This document shows positions 21,902-31,764 of a stretch of DNA of 64,000 bases, piece by piece. The position numbers and the translations under genes are program-made. The stretch's first letter is position 1, and every line of letters starts with the position of its first letter. The notes beneath the pieces were generated by a model. That model saw only the letters and a program-made list of their open reading frames with translations. It had not been told where the DNA came from and ran no database searches. Where the stretch lies: the NCBI GenBank assembly GCA_963803295.1, contig CAWDMC010000020.1, forward strand, positions 1 to 64,000, in the 5' to 3' direction. This DNA is from CAWDMC01 sp963803295 (lineage in GTDB: Bacteria > Acidobacteriota > Terriglobia > UBA7540).

Positions 21902-24900
21902 TCAAAAATGAAGCTTCACCGCGAACTCGAAGTCGCGCGGGTTGCCCGCGCTGGTAATCGTACCGAAGGCCGCGGAACCGAAGCTACCATTGGGGTCGCC
22001 AAGCGGCGGCGTATTCGTAACGTTGAACACCTCGGCTCGAAACTCGAGGTTTATCCTTTCGGTGACGTGAAAGATCTTTCCGAGCATTAAGTCCGCATCC
22101 GCCAAGCCGGGTCCGCGCACCGGGTCGCGGGAACTGGTTCCGAGGATGAACTGCGGCGCTGCCGTGAAAGCCGCTTTGTTGAACCACTGTGCAACGGAGC
22201 GATTGGCGAAGTCGTTGGGATCGCTTATCCGGTTCGGACGTTGGGTGCCGTACCCGAGGTTGGAGTTGGAATTCGTCGCTTGAGAGACTGCGACCCGGTC
22301 TCCTGACTGGACGCGAACCAGTCCAGCGATCTCCCACCCGGAGATTTTCCAGAGCTTGGGGATCTGGTACACCCACCCGCTGGAAAAGACGTGAGGAATA
22401 TCTCCCTGTGAAACATCTCTTTCCAGTTTCAGATTATTCGCGTCCGCGACGCCGGTATTCAATACTGGCCCTGTGAAGATGGTCTGCGAAAAGACGCTCG
22501 ACGCCGTGTCCAAGAGCTTGGACCAGGTATAGGCGAAACTGAAAGTCAGGCCGCTCGAAAACCGTCTCTCTAACTTGGCTGCCACGGCGTTGTAATTGGA
22601 AGTTCCAATGTTGTTCCGAAACAAGGCGACCGTCGTAAATCGGGGAAATGGCCGCAGCAGTTGTTGCTGGGTAATCGTCGCTCCACCCAGGGAAGATGAC
22701 GATGGAATCTGTCCAAAGAATGGGTTAGGAACGCGCTGCAGCAGTTGCGATCCGAGCGGGAGGAATTGGTCCGGAAGTTGATTGAGGTTGGGGTCGGGAA
22801 TGCCGAGGTTCGTATTTTTCGATCCGAGATATCCCACTTCCATGTTGAGATTCTTCGCGATCGTCCTTTGGACCGTAAAGTTCCATTGCTGGGAATAGCC
22901 TGAAGGATGATTCCGGTCCGTCCCGAAGACGCCCTGTCCGAGTCCCGAGTTCGGATTTGGGGCTGTGACTTGCACGGTGGGGCCGCTGGCCAGCACGAAA
23001 GCCGGATGGACATTGTCCTGTGACTGCTGACCCACGGTCTGAACAAAGGGAAACTGTGGCAACGTGAACGGCGTTGTGATTCCGCTTTGCTCAAACCACA
23101 TCATTCCATATCCTGCACGAACTGCCCAGGAATTGCCGATGCGATAGGCCAATCCCGCCCGAGGACCGAAATCGCAGCAGTCAAGATTTCGCGCGGTACG
23201 AGGGAAATCCAACAATTGGGTTTGCAGATTGAAGACGGCCCCTTGATGGCGGACCTCCGTCGAGGGAAAGTTGAGGGTGTACCGCGCCCCCAGGCTCAGC
23301 GAAAGCCGATCTGTAACCTTCCAGTCGTCGACGGCGAAGAACTCCGCGATATGGGCTCGCTCCTGCAAGAGCTGTCTTTGAATGTCGATCGTAAAGGCAT
23401 TCACATAGCCCAGTAGCAGCGACGCCGCGGCGTTCCCCGTACCGGAAGTGTTAAAGGTAAAACTGCCGGTGGGATTCGGAGGATTCAACACATCAAGGGC
23501 TTCGCGCCTGATGTCTGTTCCAAACTTGATCGTGTGCCTGCCGCGCACCATGGTGAAGGTATCCAGATACTCGGTAATCGAAGTTGTGAAATTAATGTTT
23601 GCTCCCGAGGTGGGTCCGATCTGTTGAAAACCAGCAACCGCGAAGATCGGCAAAACGGAGGAGAAGGAGTTTTGGGGCAGCCCGGCTACGGTGACGCCGC
23701 CATTTTGCAAGGAATTCTGATGCAAATCGCGTTTGGTGTACCCGAACCGCGCTTGGTTCAACATCGCCGGCGACGCGGTCCACTCATAGGCAGCGGCGAT
23801 GCCATCTCCCCGCGTTACGGCATGACCTGTGACTCCCGAAGCGATGCTTCCGCTTCCATCCGGCAGCGGCGTCACGGGCGTGTCTTCGTCACGAAAATAC
23901 GAATAACGTCCGAAAATTCGATACTTGGAACCGAAATAGCGATCGAACCTAACATCGAACTGATCCTGGGCATCGGGTTCTACCGCGGTCCGCGAAAAGT
24001 TGTTGGCGGCGCCCGTGGTTGTTGGCTCCGGATAGTGCTGAAGTACCTGCTGTGCGACCGTATCGATCTTGTTCGAAGGTATGGTCGTATAGGTTTGGCC
24101 GGTCACCGGATCGGTGACTGCCGTCGCGAAGATCCCCTGGCGCTCGGCGAGGGTGGGCACCGTGCTGATCCGAGTGACTGCGGTGCGCAGACGACTCCCT
24201 TGCCAGTCAACAAAAAAGAAGGTCTTGTTCTTCTGGACCGGCCCCCCCAAGGTGAAGCCATACTGATTGCGCCGGAATTCCGGTCTAGGACCAGCGGGCG
24301 CGAAAAGGTTTCGGGCGTTCAAGTCCTCATTCCGGAGGAACTCAAAGAGTGAGCCGTGTAGGGCGTTGCCGCCGGCTTTACTGCTGACCATGATGGTTCC
24401 GCCGTTGGAACGCCCGTATTCCGGGGAATAGGCGTTGATGTTCAGACGGAACTCTTCGATGCCATCGATGATGGGAAAGAACACAACCTGACCAGGCTCC
24501 GGTTGTAGTACGCTGATGCCGTCGTAGAGATATTCACTCGTACGCGGACGGCTGCCATTGATCCGTGGGAGCACAGAACCACCACCAGGTAGCGCCATTC
24601 CAGGCGAGAGGGTGACGAGGGAAATGAAGTTTCGCCCGTCGAGCGGCAAATTAACGACCTTGGTCTGATCGACGTTGTAGCTGACCTCACCCGTGGCGGT
24701 TTGCAAGAGTGACGCTTCCGCCGTCACATCGATGGACCGGGTCTGTTCGCCTACCGTGACTTGGACGTCCAACTCGGTGTGGTCCGCCATGCGCAGGGTG
24801 ATACCGGCCTGCCTGTAAGTGTGGAATCCGGGCTTCTCCACGGTCAGCACATATTCGCCCGCTGGCAATCCAAGCAGGTGATACTTGCCGCGCCCATCCG

Positions 24901-25126
24901 AGGTCGCCACGAATCCCACCGAGGTAGCCCGCTCCTCGGCTTCCACCTTCGCGTTCGGCACAGGAAGGTTCGAAGGATCGGTGATAGTGCCGAACAGTTC
25001 TGTCCTGCCCGCCTGGGCAAAGCAGTAGGTTCCCGGGAGAAGCAGAGCAGTCAACAGGGACAGACCGAGGATCACACGTCGGCAGAGAGGAGAAGGCATA
25101 CGCTGGGGCAGACGGAGACAACACAT
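21902..25126 (-). CDS. Oar-like TonB-dependent outer-membrane receptor
   Basis: 1,074 residues. The signal peptide ends near CFAQA (about residue 38), followed by a carboxypeptidase-regulatory-like beta sandwich (about 42-125; FGTITDPSNLPVPNAKVEAEE, PAGEYVLTVEKPGF). The plug runs about 130-290 (VNLPLDGRNFISLVTLSPG, YDGISV, SPEYGRSNGGTIMVSSKAGGN). The barrel runs to the C-terminal strand ending in phenylalanine (DFEFAVKLHF). Such receptors import large or scarce substrates with TonB energy. AAGGAG stands 10 bases before the ATG. It is transcribed divergently from an HTH/PBP-like regulator, across a 22-base palindrome, which suggests ligand-responsive control. The substrate is unknown. Confidence 0.92.
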   Translation of the reverse strand: MCCLRLPQRMPSPLCRRVILGLSLLTALLLPGTYCFAQAGRTELFGTITDPSNLPVPNAKVEAEERATSVGFVATSDGRGKYHLLGLPAGEYVLTVEKPGFHTYRQAGITLRMADHTELDVQVTVGEQTRSIDVTAEASLLQTATGEVSYNVDQTKVVNLPLDGRNFISLVTLSPGMALPGGGSVLPRINGSRPRTSEYLYDGISVLQPEPGQVVFFPIIDGIEEFRLNINAYSPEYGRSNGGTIMVSSKAGGNALHGSLFEFLRNEDLNARNLFAPAGPRPEFRRNQYGFTLGGPVQKNKTFFFVDWQGSRLRTAVTRISTVPTLAERQGIFATAVTDPVTGQTYTTIPSNKIDTVAQQVLQHYPEPTTTGAANNFSRTAVEPDAQDQFDVRFDRYFGSKYRIFGRYSYFRDEDTPVTPLPDGSGSIASGVTGHAVTRGDGIAAAYEWTASPAMLNQARFGYTKRDLHQNSLQNGGVTVAGLPQNSFSSVLPIFAVAGFQQIGPTSGANINFTTSITEYLDTFTMVRGRHTIKFGTDIRREALDVLNPPNPTGSFTFNTSGTGNAAASLLLGYVNAFTIDIQRQLLQERAHIAEFFAVDDWKVTDRLSLSLGARYTLNFPSTEVRHQGAVFNLQTQLLDFPRTARNLDCCDFGPRAGLAYRIGNSWAVRAGYGMMWFEQSGITTPFTLPQFPFVQTVGQQSQDNVHPAFVLASGPTVQVTAPNPNSGLGQGVFGTDRNHPSGYSQQWNFTVQRTIAKNLNMEVGYLGSKNTNLGIPDPNLNQLPDQFLPLGSQLLQRVPNPFFGQIPSSSSLGGATITQQQLLRPFPRFTTVALFRNNIGTSNYNAVAAKLERRFSSGLTFSFAYTWSKLLDTASSVFSQTIFTGPVLNTGVADANNLKLERDVSQGDIPHVFSSGWVYQIPKLWKISGWEIAGLVRVQSGDRVAVSQATNSNSNLGYGTQRPNRISDPNDFANRSVAQWFNKAAFTAAPQFILGTSSRDPVRGPGLADADLMLGKIFHVTERINLEFRAEVFNVTNTPPLGDPNGSFGSAAFGTITSAGNPRDFEFAVKLHF

Positions 25127-25158
25127 CGGCTCGATGCTCCTTGCTATTTTTAAAGGAC

Positions 25159-25180
25159 ATAGTAATTTATAAATGACTAT
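25159..25180. promoter_or_regulatory. 22-bp palindrome between divergent receptor and regulator genes
   Basis: The half-sites ATAGTnATTTA and TAAATnACTAT form a perfect dyad except for one mismatched pair. It is very AT-rich against its surroundings. It lies 33 bases upstream of the receptor start (25126) and 26 bases before the preferred regulator start (25206), placed to control both promoters. Confidence 0.5.
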
Positions 25181-25205
25181 ACAATTTAAACCGGCGGCAG
25201 AGAAA

Positions 25206-26321
25206 ATGCAAATCCAAAACAGATTGGCGGAAATGCGGCAAAAGCGCGGGATCTCAGCGGGCTCGCTGGCAAAGCAAGTGGAAGTGCGGCGACAGACGAT
25301 CTATGCCATTGAAGCAGGAACCTATATTCCGAACACCCTGGTTTCCCTCTGTCTTGCCCGTGTGCTGGACGTTAAAGTGGAAGATCTCTTTTGTTTTTGC
25401 GAAAAAGCATCTACACCGCCAACGGCTCGGGATGTCGGGCTGCTGCTGTCGGGTCAGTCGTTGCAGCCCGGTCAGCCTGTGCGTTTGTGCCGCATCGGCG
25501 AGAAGATGGTTGGAGTCCCAGCCGATCCTCTCCCTGGAACTCTCCCGCTAGCCGACGGCGTCTATGTAAAAGCCAGCGGAGCCGGGAGAGCGACAGTTCA
25601 CTCCTTCGAAGCAGATGATGGTTCAGCGAAGCGCCTGTTGATCGCCGGATGCGACCCGGCCGTGTCGATCCTGGGCCGGTTCGTGGCGAAGGAGGCGGAC
25701 ATCGAGCTAATTGCCGCCAACTGCAGCAGCCTTCAGGCAATCAAATGGCTCAAGGATCGCAAAGTGCACATTGCCGGCTCACATCTTCGGGACCGGAAAA
25801 CCGGCGAATCAAATATACCCATCGTGAAGAAACTACTTCCAAAGGGTGGGTACAAGATCATCACCTTCGCTCAGTGGGAACAGGGGCTGGTGGTCGCAAA
25901 GGGCAACCCCAAGGGAATCACGGAAGTTGCCGACCTTTCGCGGAGGAACGTCAAGCTGGTGAATCGGGAGAAGGGCTCCGGCAGCAGATTTCTCCTCGAT
26001 GAAATGCTGGACAGAGATGGGATCGAAACCACCAGGATTCTTGGCTATGACCGGACTGCGCCAGGCCACCTTGCTGCGGCATGGCATATCTATTCAGGTC
26101 AAGCTGATTGCTGTTTGGCAACTCGCGCCGCAGCGCGGACGTTTGGCTTGGATTTTATTCCCCTCACGACAGAACGATACGACTTTGTTCTTGAGGAGCG
26201 CGTTCTCGAACTACGACCGATCCAGGTTCTCTTGGATGTCATCAACCGTTCCACCTTCCAGCGTGAATTAGAGGTGCTTGGAAGCTACGACATGACCCAG
26301 GCCGGCCGAGTGCTGGTCTGA
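25206..26321 (+). CDS. XRE-type HTH regulator fused to a periplasmic-binding-protein-like domain
   Basis: 371 residues from the ATG at 25206; 25173 is an alternative that would overlap the palindrome. The N-terminal XRE helix-turn-helix (about 4-60) reads NRLAEMRQKRGISAGSLAKQVEVRRQTIYAIEAG. A linker domain (about 65-145) contains GQSLQPGQPVRL. A PBP-like effector domain (about 150-345) follows: LLIAGCDPAVSILGRF, IAGSHLRDRKTGESN, QWEQGLVVAKGNPKGI, KLVNREKGSGSRFLLDEML. Regulators of this layout are commonly linked to molybdate or other oxyanion metabolism; that ligand is an inference here. It is divergent from a TonB receptor with a palindrome between the two. Confidence 0.85.
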   Translation: MQIQNRLAEMRQKRGISAGSLAKQVEVRRQTIYAIEAGTYIPNTLVSLCLARVLDVKVEDLFCFCEKASTPPTARDVGLLLSGQSLQPGQPVRLCRIGEKMVGVPADPLPGTLPLADGVYVKASGAGRATVHSFEADDGSAKRLLIAGCDPAVSILGRFVAKEADIELIAANCSSLQAIKWLKDRKVHIAGSHLRDRKTGESNIPIVKKLLPKGGYKIITFAQWEQGLVVAKGNPKGITEVADLSRRNVKLVNREKGSGSRFLLDEMLDRDGIETTRILGYDRTAPGHLAAAWHIYSGQADCCLATRAAARTFGLDFIPLTTERYDFVLEERVLELRPIQVLLDVINRSTFQRELEVLGSYDMTQAGRVLV

Positions 26322-26549
26322 GCCCGGACAGGAAAGCACCTGCTGATCGGGCAAACTCTCGTCGGGTTATCATTGGCCGGTTATGTCCCGAATTCGTAAA
26401 TTGAGGTGTTGTTGGCTTCGAATCCCGTGGATTGAAGCGTGTTGGAAGCTAGGCTAACTGCAGACGACCACAAGCCTCGCGCCCTGCCAATTCGTTGCAG
26501 CATCCTCTAGAAGCTTTTTGACTTAGAGCGTGCCTCAAGCACATTTCTT

Positions 26550-27283
26550 TTACTCTTTGCTTTTGGCCACAGCGATTGCCTTGGCCGTCAATGATGCAAT
26601 GAAGTTCTGAAAGCTGAGTTCGGCGGCCGGTTCACGGTAAAGCCCCTTCGGTCCATCGGTAGCATTCGACATGAGGAAGCAAGCGGCATCATACAACCTC
26701 TCGCGGACCAGTTTCGTCAAAAGAAGTTCATATCGCCTCGCATAAGATGCTTCTTTGAACTCAGGGAAGACCTTGAAGTGGGGCTCTCGAGCGCGTACCG
26801 GGCTAAGCGACCCGGGTGACTCCTCGAGAAGCATCAAATACCCGAGCCAAGGTCGCGCCGACGGCTTGAAAGCCCCCTCTCGGTAAGCTGCCCAAATATC
26901 CGCGGCACTCCCGATTGCTTCCTCGGTCCGATTGTTATAGTTATTGCCGAATGACCCCACTTGAGATTTGAATTCGATGCCAGCGAGAAGCTTGCCGTCT
27001 GAAACTATAAGAAGGTCCCATTTCTTCTCCGGTCGATACCAACCCGGAAGTTCAATATATTTCTCGCAGTATACATGGGCACTAGGAAGGCCACTCCTGC
27101 AAAGAAGGTCGCGCACAAGATTTACAAAACCGTTCATCTGTGCACCACCCGTGACAGCCGAGCGGGCTCCGCGTCCTTATTTCCAGATGCGGTGCCTTGT
27201 TTTTGCGATTGAGTTTCTCGAGTGTTCCAAAAGTGTTTAACGGCAGCTCGAAGCAGGGCCTGTAGGTTGGGACTGAGACTCAT
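26550..27283 (-). pseudogene. XhoI/PaeR7I-type type II restriction endonuclease, one-base frameshift near 27171
   Basis: The main open part (27137-26550, 195 residues) matches the PaeR7I/XhoI family: WDLLIV..LLAGIEFKSQVGSFGNNYNNRTEEAIG..DIWAAYREGAF. The PD-(D/E)xK residues are the Asp of WDLL and the Glu and Lys of EFKSQ. Upstream, another frame starts at ATG 27283 and reads AAVKHFWNTRETQSQKQG..ASGNKD. The reading then resumes in the main frame as GARSAVTGGAQMNGF, the family N-terminus. Adding one base at 27171/27172 gives about 244 residues, the family's usual size (about 246). The start lies 10 bases after the methyltransferase stop. As read, only a truncated product lacking about 48 residues could be made. 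Confidence 0.85.
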
Positions 27284-27293
27284 TCCGCGCTTC

Positions 27294-28310
27294 TCATTTT
27301 CGAACGTCGATTGTCACCTTGCTAAACAGCGATGAGGTCTCATTTACGATGCGCTTATGCGCGAAATCGAAGTAGCCCTCATCAATCTCGAAACCGACAC
27401 TGTTTCGTCCGGCGGTGGCAGCGGCAACGGTGGTCGTTCCCGTGCCAAGGAACGGGTCAAGCACGGTGTCTCCGACGAAACTGAACATTCGTATTAGGCG
27501 GTTGGCAAGTTCGACCGGATAGGGTGCCGGGTGATTTCGGGTGGAAGCCCCTGTCACCCCAGACCAGATCTGCTGGAACCATTGCTTGTGGTCCTCGCCC
27601 GATATTACACTCAGGACTCTAGTTGCAAGGTCAGGAGCGCGGTATCCACCCGGTTTGCGCTCCATAAGGATGAATTCGATATCGTTCTTGATGACCGCGT
27701 TTGGCTCGTAGGGTTTGCCGAGGAAGCCGGAGCCGTTATCGACTTCGTAGACCGCGTTAGCAATTTTGTGCCAGATGATCGGGGCCAAGTTGTCGAACCC
27801 CAGCTTCCGACAGTGCTCCTGAATTGAGGCATGAAGAGGAACAACCGTGTGGCGTCCATTGTTCTTCCTGCGTGAAAGACACACGTCGCCAACCACGCAG
27901 ATCAAGCGACCGCCGGGTACAAGCGCTCGCAAACAGTGGGCCCACACCTTATCGAGCTCTCCAAGGAACTCCTCATAGTCTTCGATGTGGCCCATTTGCC
28001 CTTCTGAACGGTGGTACTCTTTTAGCGTCCAGTATGGTGGAGAAGTAACTACGAGATGAAGACTGGCTGGGGCGAGATCACTCATATGGCGAGCATCGCC
28101 AACCTGCAGCACATGCTTTGTCGGAATCTTGCGAACTGCTCTCTGGATTAGTTGAACGAGCTCTCTATCTCTGGCAATCCGTGGTATATCGGTTTGAGGA
28201 TTTTCGAGAGGAAACACCTCGGGGGGAACGAACTGGGCCAAGTGTGCTGTCCCGCTAAGCTGTTGCCCAACCACAATTCCCGCGGACTTCAAATTGAGTG
28301 TTAAGTTCAT
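27294..28310 (-). CDS. Type II DNA methyltransferase, beta-class motif order
   Basis: Modifies the site cut by the partner nuclease, CTCGAG if the nuclease keeps XhoI specificity. The catalytic motif TSPPYW (residues 89-94) comes before the AdoMet-binding motif LDPFLGTGTTTVAA near the C-terminus, which is the beta-class order. The N-terminal 60 residues are unassigned. The start at 28310 (M-N-L-T) was chosen; a TTG at 28379 would lengthen it by 23 residues, and neither has a strong ribosome-binding site. TSPPY is usual for N4-cytosine enzymes, so the modified base is uncertain. The nuclease gene follows directly, in operon order. Confidence 0.88.
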   Translation of the reverse strand: MNLTLNLKSAGIVVGQQLSGTAHLAQFVPPEVFPLENPQTDIPRIARDRELVQLIQRAVRKIPTKHVLQVGDARHMSDLAPASLHLVVTSPPYWTLKEYHRSEGQMGHIEDYEEFLGELDKVWAHCLRALVPGGRLICVVGDVCLSRRKNNGRHTVVPLHASIQEHCRKLGFDNLAPIIWHKIANAVYEVDNGSGFLGKPYEPNAVIKNDIEFILMERKPGGYRAPDLATRVLSVISGEDHKQWFQQIWSGVTGASTRNHPAPYPVELANRLIRMFSFVGDTVLDPFLGTGTTTVAAATAGRNSVGFEIDEGYFDFAHKRIVNETSSLFSKVTIDVRK

Positions 28311-28429
28311 GAAGAATTGGCACGACTTAAGGTTCGCTCCACTTCCCGTATAAGATCGCAAATGCTTGTGTCGCGTCAAGCTCGATCTTCACGTGTTGAT
28401 CTACGCGCTGCGCAATGTGTTGTATTCGT

Positions 28430-29812
28430 TTACGGCAACTCCGCAAAGGGCAGCATCAAGGGTGGGACAGCGTTGAACGGGAATCGCGCGATCTCTTTCA
28501 CAGCCTGCCGGATCATCCTTTCCCGTACCGGTTCCAGCGTCATCACAAACGGCAGTCTCTCCTTGGGATGAGCCGGTTCCTGCAGCACAGAATCGATGTT
28601 GATGCGATACTTGGCGAGCACCGGGAAGACGCGGGCCAGAATGCCGGGCTTGTCGCGCACCACCAGCCGCAGGTAGGCGGCCAGCACGTTGTCGCCGGGC
28701 GGAGCAATGGTGGCGGGATGCCAGTCGGCGTAGCCGAGGGGCGACGAGTTGGCGCCGCCCCCCACGATCGAGCGCGCGATCTGGGCTACATCGGACACCA
28801 CTGCTACGCCCGTAGGCTCACCTCCTGCGCCGCGTCCGGTAACCAGCGTGTTGCCGCCCTTGTCGCCCACCAGCAGGACGCCGTTCACCGGTCCCAGGAC
28901 GCCGGCAAGCTGCGCCGAACGCGGAATAATCATGGGACGGACGAAAATCTCGAGACGGCCGCCCGATCGGCGCCGGGCTCCGGCGATCAGGCGAATGGTG
29001 TGATTGAGGCGATGGGCGTAGGCGAAGTCCACCTGATCGATCTGGGTAATGCCCTCGACAGGGATGTCTTCCACTTCGACCAGATGCCCGAAGCAGACCA
29101 TGGCCAGGATAGCGATCTTATAGCGCGCGTCGTAGCCCTCTACATCAAAGGTGGGGTCAGGCTCGGCGTATCCCTTCTGCTGCGCCTCCGCGAGCGTTTG
29201 GGCAAAGGTGCAGCCGCGCCGCTCCATCTCGGTGAGAATGTAGTTGGTGGTACCGTTCAGGATTCCGTACACCGCTGAAAAATGCTCACCGGAGAGGCCT
29301 TCACGGATGGCGTGCAGGATGGGCGTGCCGCCCGCCACGCAGGCCTCGATGCCGAGGTTCACGCCCGCGCGCCGGCTGCGCAAGACCAGGTCACGTCCGT
29401 ATTCCGCCACCAGCTGCTTGTTGGCGGTGACCAGGTGTTTGCGCGCGTCGAGCGCCGCCTTGGCGATGGCAAGCTCCGTCTCGATCACGCCCACCAGCGA
29501 CACGACGATGTCGACTTCCGGATCGCGTACCACTTCCCGCCAGTCACTGGCCAGGCGCACGGCTTTGGCGGTTGGGGGAATCCAGGAAAGATCGTGCTCG
29601 CGGATGCTCCGCGAGCAAAGAAACTTCAGTTCCAGACAGCAGCCCAGGCGGCGTTCCACCTCGCGCTGGTGGCCCAGCAGCACTTTCACCGTGCCGGTGC
29701 CGACGGTGCCCGCTCCGATGATGCCGATCCGCACCGTTCGCCGGGGCGAAGCCGCCTCCGCCGAGCCCGATGACGCGGGTGCTGCCGCAGACTTTGTTGT
29801 TCTCTTCTTCAT
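28430..29812 (-). CDS. hom: Homoserine dehydrogenase
   Basis: Reduces aspartate semialdehyde to homoserine with NAD(P)H, the branch point to methionine and threonine. 460 residues: an extra Ala/Ser-rich N-terminus (1-25), the Rossmann fold with GIIGAGTVGTGTV (about 29-41), the catalytic domain with ANKQLVAEYG, EACVAGGTPI and GILNGTTNYILTEM, then KGYAEPDPTFDVEGYDA. A C-terminal ACT domain (about 370-450; LRLVVRDKPGILARVFPVLAKYRINIDSVLQ) probably gives feedback control. GGGAGG precedes the ATG closely. Metabolically it links to metH in this window but is not in the same operon. Confidence 0.95.
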   Translation of the reverse strand: MKKRTTKSAAAPASSGSAEAASPRRTVRIGIIGAGTVGTGTVKVLLGHQREVERRLGCCLELKFLCSRSIREHDLSWIPPTAKAVRLASDWREVVRDPEVDIVVSLVGVIETELAIAKAALDARKHLVTANKQLVAEYGRDLVLRSRRAGVNLGIEACVAGGTPILHAIREGLSGEHFSAVYGILNGTTNYILTEMERRGCTFAQTLAEAQQKGYAEPDPTFDVEGYDARYKIAILAMVCFGHLVEVEDIPVEGITQIDQVDFAYAHRLNHTIRLIAGARRRSGGRLEIFVRPMIIPRSAQLAGVLGPVNGVLLVGDKGGNTLVTGRGAGGEPTGVAVVSDVAQIARSIVGGGANSSPLGYADWHPATIAPPGDNVLAAYLRLVVRDKPGILARVFPVLAKYRINIDSVLQEPAHPKERLPFVMTLEPVRERMIRQAVKEIARFPFNAVPPLMLPFAELP

Positions 29813-29880
29813 TCCTCCCTTTCAGCTACCGCTCAGAATTCAGGCGAGGGAAAAGCATTCAAGGGGGCGGGGCGCCACCC

Positions 29881-31675
29881 TCATCCGTCAGAATCCACCG
29901 CCGGGAACTTCAGCGTGAATTGCGAGCCCTTCCCCAAGCGGCTTTCCACTTCCACGGTGCCGTTCATGCGCTCAACCACATGCTTGACAATCGACAAGCC
30001 GAGACCGGTCCCCCCGACGTCGCGCGAGCGCGCTTTATCAACGCGGTAGAAGCGCTCGAAAATGCGGGAGAGGTCATTGGAGGGGATCCCGATGCCGCTA
30101 TCCGCGACTGAAATCGCCAGTTTGCCTTCGGGAATACGGCGCACCTCGACCGCAACATCACCCCCGGGCCGGTTAAACTTGACGGCGTTATCAAGCAGGT
30201 TCACCAACACCTGCCTCGAGCCGGACCTTTTGTCCCATCACGAAAACATCTTCAAACTCGCCGCGCCGGATCGTCACCTCACGCAGCCTCGCCTCCGACT
30301 CAATCGCGCGCAAGGCTGATTCCAGAGTGGGCCGAATGGCAACTCGTTCAGGCTCCGCCGGCGGCCGTCCCGATTCGAGCTCTGACAGGATCAGCAAGTC
30401 CGCCGATATATTGCGCAGACGAATAGCGTGCGCCTTGATGATTTCCACAAACCGGCGGTTGTTTTCCTCGTCCTCGATGGCGCCGTCAAGCAGGGTTTCG
30501 GCGTAGCCCTGAATGGCGGTAAGCGGGGTGCGCAGCTCATGGGAGACGTTGGCCACAAAGTCCTTGCGCACCCGCTCCAGGCGCTCAAGGTCGCTGATAT
30601 CGTGCAAAATGGCGATAGCGCCGGGCGCCCGGGGCGTGGGCGTGGCAAGCTGCGCCGCCTGCACTTCGAACCAGCGTCCCTCGACCGCAGGAAGTTGCAG
30701 GCGCTCCTTGGCAGATTCACCGGTGCGAAGCACGCGCGTCAGAATGCCGGTAACCCCCGGGTCGCGAATCAGATCCATCAGGCGCATACCTTCGGGCACG
30801 GGCCGGGGTGCGTCCACCAGCCGCGCAAAAGATTCATTGCAGAAAGTAACGCGCAACTCGCTATCCACCGCCAGGACCCCTTCCACCATGCTCGACAGGA
30901 TGGCGTCACGGCGCGAGGATTCAAGACTGAGCCGGTCCACCAGTTGGCGGATCTCACCCGACGTCCTCTTGAGAGAGCGTCCCAGGGCGCCCAGTTCATC
31001 CTGCCCGGCCCAAAGCGATCCCTCCGAGGGCTGATTCTTTACCAGGCTGTCGGCATACGAGCGCAGATTATTAATGCGCCGGGTAAAGGACCGTGAGAAG
31101 AAGTAAGCGATGGCCAGCGCTACGAGGGCGGCAGCGAGCGACGCCTCAAAAACTCTCAGCCGGATGGCGGCGATCGCCCTATCAGCACTGTCGAGCGGCG
31201 CCGCCAGCCTCAGGACGAAGCCGGGCTGACCGCGGTATCGCGTGGGGACGGCCAGATAACAAAGGTCGCGATCGATTTCGGCGACGTAGCGAACGGCAGT
31301 TTCCACCCGGCCCGCCCTCGCGGCTGCTACTTCAGGCGCGCCGGCAAGATTGGCCGCGCTCTCGCTGTCGCTCTTGGAATCGGCCAGGACGCTGCCGTCA
31401 GGATTGATCAGCGCGACTCGCGCTTGCGCGCGCGACTCAGCTTCATAGGCCCAATGGCCAAGTTGCTCGAGCGAGGGGCTGCGCGCCGGGTCAGCAATCT
31501 CGCCTGTAAGTATCCTTGCCGATGTCTCCAGCCGCTGTTCCACGATTTCCGCTTCACGTCCCCCCATATAGTGGTTGACGTAAACCCCCATGAGCATCAG
31601 CGCGATCGCGCCAGGCAGAAAAATGCTCAGCAGGAGCTTGCGGAAGATCGGGCTGCGCAAGACAATCATGGGCAT
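29881..31675 (-). CDS. PhoR-like sensor histidine kinase, split by one extra base
   Basis: The first part (31675-30191, 494 residues) has a membrane helix (about 12-35), a periplasmic region (about 36-170), a second helix (about 176-193), HAMP (about 195-245), PAS (about 255-370) and the dimerisation box VSHELRTPLTAIQGY with H379. It then runs out of frame. The second part (30210-29881) supplies the ATPase domain: LVNLLDNAVKFN, DSGIGIP, RFYRVDKARS, GGTGLGLSIVKHVVE. Removing one G at 30214 joins VRLE to QVLVNLLDNA in the normal family order. As read, the kinase lacks its ATP-binding domain. It lies just downstream of the response regulator. A sequencing error is possible. Confidence 0.88.
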
Positions 31676-31764
31676 GCCTGGTGAGCTAACCCGGCAATTC
31701 CGTCCGCCAACAGTCGGTCAGGGAGAGGCAAGAACCGGGGCCCTTCGGGCGATGGGGCAACACG

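Noticed and set aside
28415..29278. Plus-strand open frame opposite homoserine dehydrogenase
   Set aside because: Shadow frame; the minus-strand product is clearly conserved.
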